Assembly: GCF_030813435.1 (NCBI RefSeq)
Contig: NZ_JAUSUG010000001.1
Location: forward strand, 1-64,000
DNA length: 64,000 bases
Direction of reading: 5' to 3'
Source: Evansella vedderi
Lineage (GTDB): Bacteria > Bacillota > Bacilli > Bacillales > Salisediminibacteriaceae
The notes beneath the pieces are model-generated. The model worked only from the letters and a program-made list of their open reading frames with translations, did not search any database and was not told the DNA's origin. Shown here in pieces: positions 17,082 through 26,472 of the stretch. The stretch's first letter is position 1. Each line of letters starts with the position of its first letter. The position numbers and the translations under genes were made by a program.

Positions 17082-17270
17082 ATGGAAAAACAAAATAGGG
17101 AAAATAAACGAATGAAAATGGGGGAGGAATCTCAACCCCCAACTACCATTCATTCAGATGCCGTGAATCGCGCTATGTTTGGCGACCCGAAGGCTTTAAT
17201 GACCAGCGGGTGCCTTGCTAAAATTATAGCTGCCATTGTACTAATTATTATTGGGCTTTTCATTCTTTAG
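17082..17270 (+). CDS. DUF6366-like small membrane protein
   Basis: A 62-residue protein with a polar N-terminus, a conserved-looking DAVNRAMFGDPKALMTSGC block and a C-terminal hydrophobic helix. This fits the DUF6366 family as I recall it. The ATG at 17082 follows AAGGGGGC; the longer frame from 17046 has no ribosome site. Function unknown. Confidence 0.6.
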   Translation: MEKQNRENKRMKMGEESQPPTTIHSDAVNRAMFGDPKALMTSGCLAKIIAAIVLIIIGLFIL

Positions 17271-17329
17271 ACGATGCTTAAGGTCAATGGACAAGTGGAG
17301 AGGGCCCGACTCAAGGGCTTTTACTTTTT

Positions 17330-18235
17330 TTAGGACTCTAACTTATTTCTATTTTCAACTAACTTTTCCAGTTCCTCTAATTGTTCCAACTCGAAAATTC
17401 CTTCCTTCTCGTGCAATGTAGTTAATGCGCTTTGAATTAAGAACCTTCTGGGTTTCTTTGGCTGCTGCAGTTCTTCTTGGATAAAGTCCAGGAGCTCATT
17501 CAACCCCTCCCGCTTACGGTCGTCCACAACCTTCTGGGAAAGGGGAGCTTTTAATGCGGTAATGACTTGAGCGAGCTTTTTCCCAAAGTTAGGGGAACCC
17601 GTACTATTTTTTTCCGGTAGCCAGCGCTTTAAATACGCTGGGTCCAAGAGCTGGTCCCCGGCCGAAGCAACCTCTTCCACCATCTTCACGAGGCGTCCCA
17701 CTGAGTACTGTACCACCTCATGAATATCCACGCGGGCATTGTGGGCCATGGAATAGAACTTCAAATTTTGATGGAGAATTCCCATGAACATGATGGCGCA
17801 ATCGAGTAAATAGGGCTCCTTTTCTGGTCCGAACAAATCGAGAAATCGTCCGTAATACCAGCGGAGTATCTTCAACTGCCCCTTCTGAATAAACCGTTTC
17901 AACTCCTCATCATGGGACACAATCACTTCCTCAAACAAAGGGATCAGCTTATTCTTCCGGTTCATGGTGAGCTGTAGCTCAATCTGCTTAATAAATACAG
18001 CCACATCCTCACGATCATGTCCGATGAGGAGCTCGTTCCGTTCCTGCTCCACCTGCTGGAAAAGGGAGGTGAACAAGGCAATAAACAGCTCATTCTTCGA
18101 AGAGAAATAATTATAAAAGGTCCCCTTGGAAATTTTGCTAGCATCTAATATATCTTGAATCGATGTGGCCTGAAACCCCTTTTCAATAAATAGCTCATGG
18201 GCCACTCGAATGACATGCTGCTTCCGATCATTCAT
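17330..18235 (-). CDS. TetR-family repressor of drug exporter
   Basis: A 301-residue regulator. The N-terminal TetR helix-turn-helix covers about residues 5-55 (GFQATSIQDILDASKISKGT). The C-terminal region is longer than in a typical 190-residue TetR protein, with a Lys-rich helical tail. The ATG at 18235 is preferred to a TTG at 18238; GGGGGG is upstream. It is divergent from a DHA2 exporter and probably represses it, a common arrangement. Inducer unknown. Confidence 0.85.
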   Translation of the reverse strand: MNDRKQHVIRVAHELFIEKGFQATSIQDILDASKISKGTFYNYFSSKNELFIALFTSLFQQVEQERNELLIGHDREDVAVFIKQIELQLTMNRKNKLIPLFEEVIVSHDEELKRFIQKGQLKILRWYYGRFLDLFGPEKEPYLLDCAIMFMGILHQNLKFYSMAHNARVDIHEVVQYSVGRLVKMVEEVASAGDQLLDPAYLKRWLPEKNSTGSPNFGKKLAQVITALKAPLSQKVVDDRKREGLNELLDFIQEELQQPKKPRRFLIQSALTTLHEKEGIFELEQLEELEKLVENRNKLES

Positions 18236-18351
18236 CAATATTCCCCCCTTTTTTTGAAAAGTTGTTTTCTATAAGATAACTATTGCGATTACTCGTCGCA
18301 CAAGCCCATGTTGTTTTTTTAGAAAATACAATGTGGCTTGGATCCACTGCA

Positions 18352-18425
18352 GGCGTAATGTCACCGTCCTGATTCCGCGGGCAACGCTGGAGTCGCCGCC
18401 TTCCGCTTCTCCAAGCTTTTATAAA
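18352..18425. repeat. GC-rich dispersed repeat, partial copy
   Basis: GTCACCGTCCTGATTCCGCG and the following GGGCAACGCTGGAGTCGCC stretch match the 5970-6080 copy and the reverse of the 61371-61850 array. It sits inside the 438-bp divergent gap between tetR and the exporter, whose remaining part holds only a possible promoter (TATAAT at 18559). Confidence 0.75.
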
Positions 18426-18673
18426 AGCAACAGAGTTTACGAAAATAGCTTTTGAAAAATGAACTTACTGTCTAAAAAACATAATACCTGATTCCTAAAG
18501 TTTGTACAAACCTTTATGTGTTGGGAAGTTTTTATAATTGAAAAAATTGGACCGATGGTATAATATAGTAGGTAAATATAACGGTGGTATAAAATGTTGA
18601 ACACTTAGTCAAAAAAATGTGACACCACTGCCCGTGGGACAGCCGGAAAGGTTCCCATGAAAGGAGAAAAATA

Positions 18674-20245
18674 ATGGATAAACCATTAAATCAATCGGAA
18701 CGCCCGCCATACGGGATAATTGCAGTCCTTATGATTGGTGCTTTTATTGCGTTTTTAAATAATACATTGTTAAATATTGCTTTACCTACGATCATGACGG
18801 AGTTTGATGTGGGAGCAGCGACCGTACAATGGCTCACTACAGGCTTCATGCTCGTAAACGGAATTCTCATTCCGACTACTGCGTTTTTAATTCAAAAATA
18901 TTCCGTAAGACGGCTATTCCTAGTGGCTATGGGGCTGTTCACAGTGGGAACGTTAATTGCGGGAATTGCTCCAGTCTTTACTATGTTAGTTTCTGGACGG
19001 ATGGTTCAAGCGGCAGGAACGGCCATTATGATGCCTCTGTTGATGACTGTGATGCTAAGGAGCTTTCCTGTGGAAAAACGCGGTACTGCCATGGGGATGC
19101 TTGGGTTTATTTTAATGGCGGCACCAGCAATTGGCCCTACGTTATCTGGTGTCATCATCGAGTATTCCCATTGGAGAATGCTATTTTATTTTGTTGCTCC
19201 AATCGCAGTGGCAGTGCTGCTAATAGGTTTTTTCCTATTAAAAGACAAGAAGGGGAAAGTGGATATTCGTCTCGATGTGTTGTCGGTGATTTTATCGAGT
19301 GTTGGTTTCGGGGGGCTCCTTTACGGGTTTAGTTCCGCGGGGGAAATGGGCTGGAGTAGTCCGCTGGTTTATTTGACGATTACGGTTGGGGTGGCTTCTA
19401 TAGTAACCTTTATTCTTCGTCAGTCGATGCTGAAGGTGCCGATGCTTAACTTTAGGGTTTACATGTATCCTATGTTTTCGTTGGCTTCGGTTATTACGAT
19501 GGTGATTAATATGGCGCTATTTTCGGGGATGATACTTCTGCCTATTTATGTGCAGACGATCCGGGGTATTTCTCCGATTGATGCTGGTTTGATGCTCATG
19601 CCTGGGGCGATTGCCATGGCGATTATGTCCCCGATTACTGGGAGGTTGTTTGATAAATTTGGGGGCCGGGTGCTGGCGGTTATCGGTTTGAGTATTATGA
19701 CCGTGACGACCTTTATGTTCAGTCAGTTGACGGCGGAAACGACGTATGGTTATTTGGTAGTCTTGCATGCGGTGCGGATGGTTGGTATGTCCATGGTCAT
19801 GATGCCTGTTTCCACCAATGGCTTGAATCAGTTGCCGCCGAGCTTTTACCCCCATGGAACGGCCATGAATAATACACTAAACCAAGTGTCCGGTGCCATT
19901 GGGACAGCCTTGTTAATAACGGTGATGTCTACAAGGGAGTCTTTCCATGCTGCAGCGATGACTCGGGAAGCGGAAACGAGTGCCGGTGTTGGGGCTGGGC
20001 AGCTTTCGGAGGCAGTAATGATGCAAATCCAGATGGACGCCATGCTTGGTGGTATAAACGATGCTTTTCGCGTATCTGCCTATATTGTGGTGGTGGCACT
20101 AGTGCTGGCCTTTTTCATTAAACGGGCGAAGCAGTCGGAGGAACCGGCACCGGGCGCCAGCGGTGATCCAGAGTCTGATGCTAGGAGTCCGGAAGAAGGG
20201 AAATCTATTCCGAAACGAACAGATGCGAAAGTTGCGGGAGATTAA
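18674..20245 (+). CDS. DHA2-family MFS multidrug exporter
   Basis: A 523-residue, 14-helix proton-driven drug exporter of the EmrB/LmrB type. Family motifs can be seen: the N-terminal LNIALPTIM segment, motif A-like IQKYSVRRLF, and motif C APAIGPTLSGVI. The C-terminal 40 residues are a polar tail (acidic, then Arg/Lys-rich). The start follows AAAGGAG. A TetR regulator is divergent. Substrates cannot be predicted. Confidence 0.9.
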   Translation: MDKPLNQSERPPYGIIAVLMIGAFIAFLNNTLLNIALPTIMTEFDVGAATVQWLTTGFMLVNGILIPTTAFLIQKYSVRRLFLVAMGLFTVGTLIAGIAPVFTMLVSGRMVQAAGTAIMMPLLMTVMLRSFPVEKRGTAMGMLGFILMAAPAIGPTLSGVIIEYSHWRMLFYFVAPIAVAVLLIGFFLLKDKKGKVDIRLDVLSVILSSVGFGGLLYGFSSAGEMGWSSPLVYLTITVGVASIVTFILRQSMLKVPMLNFRVYMYPMFSLASVITMVINMALFSGMILLPIYVQTIRGISPIDAGLMLMPGAIAMAIMSPITGRLFDKFGGRVLAVIGLSIMTVTTFMFSQLTAETTYGYLVVLHAVRMVGMSMVMMPVSTNGLNQLPPSFYPHGTAMNNTLNQVSGAIGTALLITVMSTRESFHAAAMTREAETSAGVGAGQLSEAVMMQIQMDAMLGGINDAFRVSAYIVVVALVLAFFIKRAKQSEEPAPGASGDPESDARSPEEGKSIPKRTDAKVAGD

Positions 20246-20284
20246 TGGGGATGTTCCATTTTACAGGAACCCCCCTTTTTTTTA
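20246..20284 (+). terminator. terminator after MFS exporter
   Basis: GGGG-GTTCC pairs with GGAAC-CCCC with a small bulge and is followed by eight T residues. It starts directly at the exporter stop codon. Confidence 0.85.
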
Positions 20285-20363
20285 TTGCAAAATTGTAAAG
20301 GAACCTCTTGATTATGTTACTATTAATAAAATAGAATAGCGGTTTAAAAAGGAGAACGAACGG

Positions 20364-20900
20364 ATGGACATCGCAATACGATTATCTACTGAAAAAGATG
20401 CATATATAATAAAAAACCTATATCCACTGTATTTACATGATTTATCTGAACAGAATGGAACTTTACCTAACAAACATGGCATCTATGAAGAAAGTGATGA
20501 ATACGTTACATTAAACGATCAATGTGAAGTGCTGAACATCTGGTGGACGAAGCCTAACGCTCTATTTCCATTCTTAATTTTAGTGGATGATAACCCAGCA
20601 GGATTTATATTCGTCGCCACGCCGCCCTATTGCTTAAAAGGAAACGACTATTTCTTAAACGAAATCTTTTTACTTCGACCATATAGAGGAAAGGGGATCG
20701 CGGAAGAAGCCGTAACCAACGTTTTCGATCGGTTTAAAGGGAAATGGGGTCTCTTCACATGCCCTTCCCCAGATGTAACGGGGGAGAAATTCTGGAGAAA
20801 AACAGTCTCTAGGTATAGTAATGGGAACTTTACAGAGGAATATGAGGATACGATTGACGGAAATAAATTAGTATTCCGCTTTGATAACTCAAGTTTTTAA
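20364..20900 (+). CDS. GNAT-family N-acetyltransferase
   Basis: A 178-residue GNAT protein. The acetyl-CoA loop is FLLRPYRGKGIAEEAV, with the preceding beta strands normal for the fold. AAGGAG is upstream. Related to streptothricin/ribosomal type acetyltransferases in general shape only; substrate unknown. Confidence 0.82.
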   Translation: MDIAIRLSTEKDAYIIKNLYPLYLHDLSEQNGTLPNKHGIYEESDEYVTLNDQCEVLNIWWTKPNALFPFLILVDDNPAGFIFVATPPYCLKGNDYFLNEIFLLRPYRGKGIAEEAVTNVFDRFKGKWGLFTCPSPDVTGEKFWRKTVSRYSNGNFTEEYEDTIDGNKLVFRFDNSSF

Positions 20901-20937
20901 TGGAAGGACGTCATGTTTGAGGTGACGAGGTGATTTG

Positions 20938-21069
20938 GTGAGGAAGAAAAAACGAAGTAGATGGGAAACTTTTATAGATCTCATTTTATTTATACCGGAA
21001 TTAATATTAGTCCCACTTAAATTGATTGTGAGAGGAATAGGGAGAATTTTAAAATATTGGAGCACTTGA
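20938..21069 (+). CDS. small basic/hydrophobic protein
   Basis: A 43-residue protein: very basic N-terminus (RKKKRSRW), one hydrophobic helix with LFIPELILVPLKLIV, then a basic tail. GAGGTG lies 5-6 bases before the GTG start, a strong ribosome site for a small gene. It is between the acetyltransferase and a membrane protein gene on the same strand. Confidence 0.6.
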   Translation: MRKKKRSRWETFIDLILFIPELILVPLKLIVRGIGRILKYWST

Positions 21070-21091
21070 ACGACTTGGTCTGGAGGCATTT

Positions 21092-21508
21092 ATGAAAAGG
21101 CATTTAACCATACTCTTGTTAATTACGGTTCCTTTTAGTCTCGTGAATTACAATGTCAAAGTGATGAAGACGTATCCAGAGCAGCTGCACGGAGCAGCTT
21201 CCATCCTCTTCCTACTCTTTTTATTTACTTACTGCGGATTTGTTGGTTGGCGAAGGGGAGCCGATTTCATAAAATTTTTAACGGCCTATTGGGGCGCCGG
21301 AGCCTTTCTATGCCTCCTTGGATTCTACGGATTTATAGCCCCAATCTATTATCCTGCTGAATTTATTTACTCCGTGCCAGTATACGGTGGAGTACGCTAT
21401 TTCTTCGGTTCGCAGCCATCAATCGGTTTGGTTATGTACATTATCATTACTTCTTATGCCATCTGCTGCCTAGGATACCTGCTTGGCCGTCAGATTCGGA
21501 CAAATTAA
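21092..21508 (+). CDS. hypothetical membrane protein
   Basis: A 138-residue protein with four hydrophobic helices. TGGAGG precedes the ATG and the gene starts 22 bases after the previous small gene. No family recognised. Confidence 0.68.
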   Translation: MKRHLTILLLITVPFSLVNYNVKVMKTYPEQLHGAASILFLLFLFTYCGFVGWRRGADFIKFLTAYWGAGAFLCLLGFYGFIAPIYYPAEFIYSVPVYGGVRYFFGSQPSIGLVMYIIITSYAICCLGYLLGRQIRTN

Positions 21509-21605
21509 AAATGATTTTTATGAAAAACATGAAGGACCACCTGTAGTATGGAGGGATTATCATGTTTTTTTGTTGTTTAAAAATAGGTAATTGAGGTTTT
21601 TCCAT

Positions 21606-21865
21606 GGTTGAGGTTTCCAGCGAAATGGCTAATCTATCGAAATGGGTAGATAATTTATCGAAATGCAACAATAATCTATCGAAATCAGGGTATAATCTAT
21701 CGAACTAGAATGATTCTAATCTGTAAGCAGGTGGATGGAAGGTTGAGGTTTCCAGCGAAATGGCTAATCTATCGAAATGGATAGATAATTTATCGAAATG
21801 CAACAATAATCTATCGAAATCAGGGTATAATCTATCGAACTAGAATGATTCTAATCTGATCTGAC
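21606..21865. repeat. 135-bp tandem repeat array with 21-bp phased motifs (array B)
   Basis: Two 135-bp units start at 21606 and 21741. In the reverse complement each has four TTCGATAGATTA motifs with 9-bp spacers; on the plus strand these are TAATCTATCGAA at 21630, 21651, 21672, 21693 and 21765, 21786, 21807, 21828. The period, the motif count, the 21-bp spacing and flanks such as CTAGAATGATTCTAATCTG match array A at 1-480, inverted. The array lies between convergent gene ends, not in a promoter. Confidence 0.9.
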
Positions 21866-21887
21866 TAGTTACAAATAATAAACAAAA

Positions 21888-21917
21888 GGACGGGTGCGGA
21901 AACCCGCGCCGTCCTTG
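21888..21917 (-). terminator. terminator after GGDEF gene
   Basis: GGACGGGTGCGG and CCGCGCCGTCC form an imperfect stem. On the minus strand it is followed by TTTTGTTTATT, ending the cyclase gene. Confidence 0.8.
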
Positions 21918-21919
21918 TT

Positions 21920-23008
21920 CTAACAAAATTTATACGTATTTTTACCTTGGTTTTTAGCTTCGTACATGGCTTTATCGGCTTTTTTAATGAGTTCTTCGGC
22001 GGTTTGACCATCCTTTGGATACATGCTCACACCAATACTTGCGGTAATAACAGGGGTGTGCCCATCTAATTTGTAATCCTCGCCGATAGTGGAAATGATC
22101 CGGCGGGCAGTTTGCATAGTTTCTTTCTCATTGGCATCATGGAGGACAAATATGAATTCATCGCCTCCGAGCCGCGAGACTAAATCATGTCGCCTCACCG
22201 TTGTGTCCAACCGACTGGCTAATTCCTTCAAAAGTCGGTCGCCGTTTGCATGCCCCAGTTCATCATTTACTTCTTTAAAGCCATCCAAATCTAGGAACAA
22301 CACGGAAAATGTGCCATCGTTACCTTTCCTGCGGACTCTGCTAATATTTTTTTCAATAAAATCAAAAAGAAGGTTACGGTTTGGTAGGTCTGTCAAGGTG
22401 TCGTAATAAGCCATCTGGCGCATTTTGTCCTCCAGCCTTTTCCGCTCCGCGATGTCCCTGCCAATGGAAAAAATAAAATCCTTCCCCCTTAATTTCATCA
22501 ACCGCACATTAAATTCAAAGGGAAGGGTTACTCCGTTTTTAGCAATGTATGCCCCTTCAAATGTAACGCCCCCGTTACTCCCTTTGTAAAGCTTGTCCAT
22601 TAAAATTGGGACACGACTCAGATTTTTTTCAGGGGTAATATGGAGGGGAGTCATGGAGCGGAACTCCTCTAACGAGTATCCAAGCCTCTCGCGGGCAGTC
22701 TTATTGACATCCACAAACTGAGAAGGACGGCCATTCCTCACTTCAAACAGTAAAACTAAATCATTTGCGTTTTCAAAAAGCATTTTATATTTCTCTTCAT
22801 TATCATTCAGCTGATTATTTAACTGAACTTGGGCTATTTCCAGCTTCTTTTGCAAAAAATTAGATTTATCGTATTGCAGGCCAAAAAAATACGCAATAGG
22901 CAACCCAAGAAGAAACTGGAAAATAAGGACTTCACTTGCGACAAAGCTTTCAATTGTTAACCATAAAAGGGCTAATGATAACGTACTAAGCCTACCAATC
23001 CAGGTCAT
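21920..23008 (-). CDS. PAS-GGDEF diguanylate cyclase
   Basis: A 362-residue membrane-bound enzyme that makes cyclic di-GMP. Domains in order: two N-terminal membrane helices (to about residue 45), a coiled-coil, a PAS domain (about 75-195), and a GGDEF domain with an intact RLGGDEF active site. An RxxD inhibitory site (RRHD) lies five residues before GGDEF, so product inhibition is expected. ATG 23008 has GGGAG 8 bases upstream, better than the GTG at 23014. No EAL partner is in the window. Confidence 0.92.
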   Translation of the reverse strand: MTWIGRLSTLSLALLWLTIESFVASEVLIFQFLLGLPIAYFFGLQYDKSNFLQKKLEIAQVQLNNQLNDNEEKYKMLFENANDLVLLFEVRNGRPSQFVDVNKTARERLGYSLEEFRSMTPLHITPEKNLSRVPILMDKLYKGSNGGVTFEGAYIAKNGVTLPFEFNVRLMKLRGKDFIFSIGRDIAERKRLEDKMRQMAYYDTLTDLPNRNLLFDFIEKNISRVRRKGNDGTFSVLFLDLDGFKEVNDELGHANGDRLLKELASRLDTTVRRHDLVSRLGGDEFIFVLHDANEKETMQTARRIISTIGEDYKLDGHTPVITASIGVSMYPKDGQTAEELIKKADKAMYEAKNQGKNTYKFC

Positions 23009-23380
23009 AGACACGACTCCCGTATACCAGAATAAATATATATTACTATTTATAGACTAAAATACCTATAAGTAGTACGAAGGATAGTAAGAAATACTCA
23101 TCTAGTTCTAACGTTTATGGTTTTTCGTCTGTTTATTACCACCTCTCCTATAAAATGGTTATTACTTCCTAAGACTGGAGTCAACTCTTCATAGAAATTA
23201 AGGAGCGATTCTATTATTATAAAAGAAAACGGAAATCATTGGAAGAGTAGGATAGGAAATGGGAACTACTCCGCACAGCAAAAAAGTACCCCTTTTTTCA
23301 TTTGTCTAATGAGTAGGGAGAAATTTTGTAATTAAACGGATAGTGCATCTTGTCCAAAACAATTTTTCACGAGGGAGGGG
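23009..23380. other. gene-free intergenic stretch
   Basis: Between the divergent GGDEF gene and the DUF6241-like gene I see no convincing gene, repeat or RNA. It should hold both promoters. The N-terminal membrane anchor expected for the next gene is absent from this stretch. Confidence 0.5.
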
Positions 23381-23818
23381 ATGGAGGAGATAGAAATTGA
23401 ACCGGAAGTGGTGGAAGAAATTCAAGAAAGCTATATTGATAGTCTTGAAAGGGATATTCCGATGGACCTGTCGGAAGCAGGTGTTCAAAATCTCATTCAT
23501 TGGATGTCCCATCAAAAGATAGCCGCAGATACGAAGTGGGGGCATTTTGAAATAACCCAGGAACGGGTTGAGAGATTGCTTGAAGTGGTGAAAATAAATG
23601 ATTACGAACATCAGGATATCTATTTAGATATACTCCAACGGTGGGGGGGAGGGGACTTCAGTCAGGCAGTAGAGGACCATAACCGTATTTGGACCCTCCA
23701 AGGTGGTACCGTAGGAAAGGCAACAAGGCTCCTCACTCCGGAAGAAGAACAAGCCTACATTAATTACCATTTTCGGCGAGATGCCGTAACGGAAGAGGAG
23801 GAAAATGGGGAGCCATAA
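23381..23818 (+). CDS. DUF6241-like protein lacking membrane anchor
   Basis: A 145-residue acidic protein with a core VQNLIHWMSHQKIAADTKWG and ITQERVERLL, as in Bacillus proteins of the DUF6241 type, which normally start with a transmembrane anchor. Here the frame starts with an acidic stretch (EEIEIEPEVVEEIQESY). The ATG directly follows GAGGGAGGGG, so either the true start lies slightly downstream or the gene is 5'-truncated. Function unknown. Confidence 0.62.
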   Translation: MEEIEIEPEVVEEIQESYIDSLERDIPMDLSEAGVQNLIHWMSHQKIAADTKWGHFEITQERVERLLEVVKINDYEHQDIYLDILQRWGGGDFSQAVEDHNRIWTLQGGTVGKATRLLTPEEEQAYINYHFRRDAVTEEEENGEP

Positions 23819-23829
23819 AAGCCCCCAAA

Positions 23830-23863
23830 AAACAGGCCATCCCATCTGTGGTCTGTTTTATTA
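23830..23863 (+). terminator. terminator after DUF6241-like gene
   Basis: AAACAGGCCA (23830-23839) pairs with TGGTCTGTTT (23849-23858) with one G-U pair and is followed by TATT. Confidence 0.72.
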
Positions 23864-23973
23864 TCGGTCTCAAGGCGGAGGGGAAAAGCAATCGGAGGGT
23901 GGTTTCGGCAATTACTTCCAGACTTTAAAATGGACTTACAAACAGTTCGTTTTAAATGAAGGAGACGGGATAA

Positions 23974-24152
23974 ATGAAAAGCTTCAAAATGTTTACGTTA
24001 ATATGGTAGGAGTTTTATTTGCCATTGCCATCTATATGAACCCGAGAGTGAGGCATATGGAAAGGGAAATCCCAGATGCTATTATAGATGAGGAAGGCAA
24101 ACCTAAAGAACAAGAAGATAGAGCCAAGTTTTGGGGTAAATGCTGTCTATAG
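23974..24152 (+). pseudogene. frameshifted small membrane protein gene
   Basis: AAGGAGACGGGATAA precedes an ATG that reads MKSFKMFTLIW and then TAG at 24007-24009. Shifting one base restores VGVLFAIAIYMNPRVRHMER and runs to a stop at 24152. A single lost base at about 24006 would explain this. The restored product would be about 60 residues with one N-terminal membrane helix. A sequencing error is an alternative. Confidence 0.55.
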
Positions 24153-24192
24153 GAAAACTGGAACAAAATGTTATTTAAGGAGGGATTTCCAT

Positions 24193-24483
24193 TTGAAAAG
24201 GATACTGCGAAGATTAAAATTTATGTTAATGTTTTGGAAATTCTTTCCGTTCTTATTGGAGTTCTTTCGGACCCCAGAGGTCAATCATTCCAAAAAGATT
24301 TTCGGCGTTGTCTTAATTATTGCTTATTTCCTTTTTCCCTTTGATTTGATTCCTGACTTTTTAGGGGTAATAGGAATACTAGACGATGTAATGCTGGCAG
24401 CGTTTGTTTTAGAGAGATTCGTGAAAATTGCTCCGCCGGCATTAAAGAAAAAGTACGGACTCCTCGACAAAGTAGACAAGTGA
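24193..24483 (+). CDS. DUF1232 (YkvA-like) membrane protein
   Basis: A 96-residue protein with the DUF1232 core AYFLFPFDLIPDFLGVIGIL followed by a conserved Asp-Asp (LDDVML). The TTG at 24193 is chosen because AAGGAGG lies 8 bases upstream; the longer frame from 24088 overlaps the preceding broken gene. Two hydrophobic helices. Role unknown in the family. Confidence 0.82.
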   Translation: MKRILRRLKFMLMFWKFFPFLLEFFRTPEVNHSKKIFGVVLIIAYFLFPFDLIPDFLGVIGILDDVMLAAFVLERFVKIAPPALKKKYGLLDKVDK

Positions 24484-24500
24484 CACGTGCATGCGTCCGA

Positions 24501-24539
24501 GACTGCTGAAAAAGGGAGTTTTCCCCTTAATCAGCGGTC
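24501..24539. terminator. long stem-loop between convergent genes
   Basis: GACTGCTGA pairs with TCAGCGGTC and, inside, AAGGGA pairs with TCCCCTT. It lies between the convergent DUF1232 and sugar-permease genes and can end transcription from either side, though T runs are short. Confidence 0.55.
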
Positions 24540-24593
24540 CGTATTCAAAATTTATAGACTTTATCACTCGTCCCGAATGCGTTCTCCTGCTTC

Positions 24594-25409
24594 TTATTCT
24601 TTTAAGGCGCCGCTTGTAAATCCCCGGAGGAAGTATTTGTGTAGGAACAAGAATATAAGTAATGGAGGGATGATCGCCATGATGGAAGCGGCCATTAAGT
24701 TATTCCATTCCACCCCATATTGTGTCATGAAACTGTAGAGTCCATATGGTAATGTTCGTTTTGCTTCTGATGATGTGAGTGTTAGAGTGAACAGGAATTC
24801 ATCCCATGCAACAAGGAAGGAAAATATCGCCGTTGAAATCATTCCTGGTATGGCTAACGGGACAATAATTTTTATAAAAGCTTGCAGTCTTGTGGCCCCG
24901 TCGATCATGGCAGCCTCGTCCAATTCACGGGGGATACTCTTGTAAAATCCAGTCATAATCCATGTAGAAAAAGGTAAAGAAAACGTCACATAGGCGAGAA
25001 TGAGCCCCACATAACTATCGATGAGCCTTAAGTTTGTCATAATGAAGAAAATTGGCATAAGCAAGATGACGCCAGGGATCATTTGGGCACTTAAGAAGAT
25101 ATGTAAAATCCGTTTTCGTCCTTTAAAATAAAACCTCGAAAATCCATAGCCAGCCAAGCTAGATAAGGTTACCGAAATCACGGTGGAACAGGACGCCACT
25201 AGTAAACTATTGGTTAAGTACCTCCGATAGGATTCCATCGATAAAACATCGATAAATGCCTGTAACGTTACGTTTTCCGGGATGAATGTCGGTGTTAGGG
25301 TAAATATTTCATTGGATGGCTTGAGTGCCGTTGAAATCATCCATAGTAACGGAAAAATCATTAGTAATGCATAGCTGGAAATGGCCACATACCAAAGGAT
25401 GCGCTTCAT
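24594..25409 (-). CDS. carbohydrate ABC transporter permease, MalG type
   Basis: A 271-residue inner-membrane permease of the CUT1 sugar importer family. Six helices, with the coupling-loop EAAMIDGATRLQAFIKIIVP, the MalG/EAA signature. It overlaps the upstream permease by one base (TAATG), so they are coupled. No ATPase gene is in the cluster; a shared MsmX-like ATPase encoded elsewhere would be expected, as in B. subtilis. Confidence 0.9.
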   Translation of the reverse strand: MKRILWYVAISSYALLMIFPLLWMISTALKPSNEIFTLTPTFIPENVTLQAFIDVLSMESYRRYLTNSLLVASCSTVISVTLSSLAGYGFSRFYFKGRKRILHIFLSAQMIPGVILLMPIFFIMTNLRLIDSYVGLILAYVTFSLPFSTWIMTGFYKSIPRELDEAAMIDGATRLQAFIKIIVPLAIPGMISTAIFSFLVAWDEFLFTLTLTSSEAKRTLPYGLYSFMTQYGVEWNNLMAASIMAIIPPLLIFLFLHKYFLRGFTSGALKE

Positions 25410-26287
25410 TAAAATTCACCTTCTTTATCTAGTAATCTTCGATAATAAAGGACAAAGAACGAAATGAAAATGAACGTAACCACTGCTAGCGCCGAGGCCA
25501 TTCCAAAGTTATATTCCGTAAAGGCGGTACGATAAATATGTATCACTAACGTATTCGTAGCATTGACTGGACCACCGCCCGTCATCGTATAAATGATATT
25601 AAAGCTATTGAAGGTGCCAATAAAACTGAGTGTGCCCATCACGAGTAAAATAGCTTTCATCCCTGGAAGGGTAATATAAACAAATTGCTGAAAGGCGTTG
25701 GCTCCGTCAACCCTGGACGCTTCGTACCACTGCTCCGGAATGGTTTTTAACCCAGCAAGACAGACGATAATCATGAACGGAAGGCCTACCCAAGCGTCCA
25801 CAAGGATCACCGCTACTAATGCTAGTAGTTCCCGACTTAGCCAAGGGATGGGGGTTTCTAGCACACCGACGGAAATCAATACTTGATTCACAATCCCAAA
25901 TTGTTCGTGTAACATCCACCGCCAGATTAATGCAGCAACAACTGATGGAATTAACCAAGGAATCGTAAAGAGGGACCAATACACCTTCGTTCCAGGGTAA
26001 CTTTGATGCAAAAGTAAGGCGCCAATCATTCCGAAAATAATTTTTAAGAGCACAGAACTAATGGTGAAAATCAAGGTAATTACTAGAAAATCCCAGATTT
26101 CACCACTACTAAATATGGTTTGAAAATGACCTAATCCTAGGAATTGATCTCGATGTGGTGCGATTAAAATTTTTTGCTGCAAACTCAACCAAAAGGTCCA
26201 GGCTAATGGGTAAAAAACGACGATAAATAAAACAAGTAACGCTGGAAGTATAAAAAAGACCCCGGTCAAACTTTCTCTTTTTTTCAT
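25409..26287 (-). CDS. carbohydrate ABC transporter permease, MalF type
   Basis: A 292-residue CUT1 permease with six helices and the EAA loop EASRVDGANAFQQFVYITLP. It pairs with the MalG-type protein downstream to form the channel. The gap of 246 bp to the binding-protein gene holds a stem-loop that could lower permease expression relative to the binding protein. Confidence 0.9.
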   Translation of the reverse strand: MKKRESLTGVFFILPALLVLFIVVFYPLAWTFWLSLQQKILIAPHRDQFLGLGHFQTIFSSGEIWDFLVITLIFTISSVLLKIIFGMIGALLLHQSYPGTKVYWSLFTIPWLIPSVVAALIWRWMLHEQFGIVNQVLISVGVLETPIPWLSRELLALVAVILVDAWVGLPFMIIVCLAGLKTIPEQWYEASRVDGANAFQQFVYITLPGMKAILLVMGTLSFIGTFNSFNIIYTMTGGGPVNATNTLVIHIYRTAFTEYNFGMASALAVVTFIFISFFVLYYRRLLDKEGEF

Positions 26288-26472
26288 TTTTTCACACCCG
26301 CTATCAGTATGGATAATAGTTTTTACAAGGCTGTGTTACATCATAGTGTTGATTTATAAACTTTGTTGATTGAAACGTAAGATACGAGAACTGTCTCTTC
26401 CTCTACCAGCGTTGCTCTGGAGCATTATCCGTCGATTATCTGAAGTGAAAATAAACAACATAGTTTAAAAGA

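Noticed and set aside
23805-24152. 115-codon open frame covering a terminator
   Set aside because: Its start lies in the previous gene and it crosses a hairpin terminator; only the part after about 24006 is coding-like and belongs to a frameshifted gene starting at 23974.
24487-24738. 83-codon frame overlapping the MalG-type gene end
   Set aside because: It begins inside the hairpin between convergent genes and then lies antisense to the permease gene.
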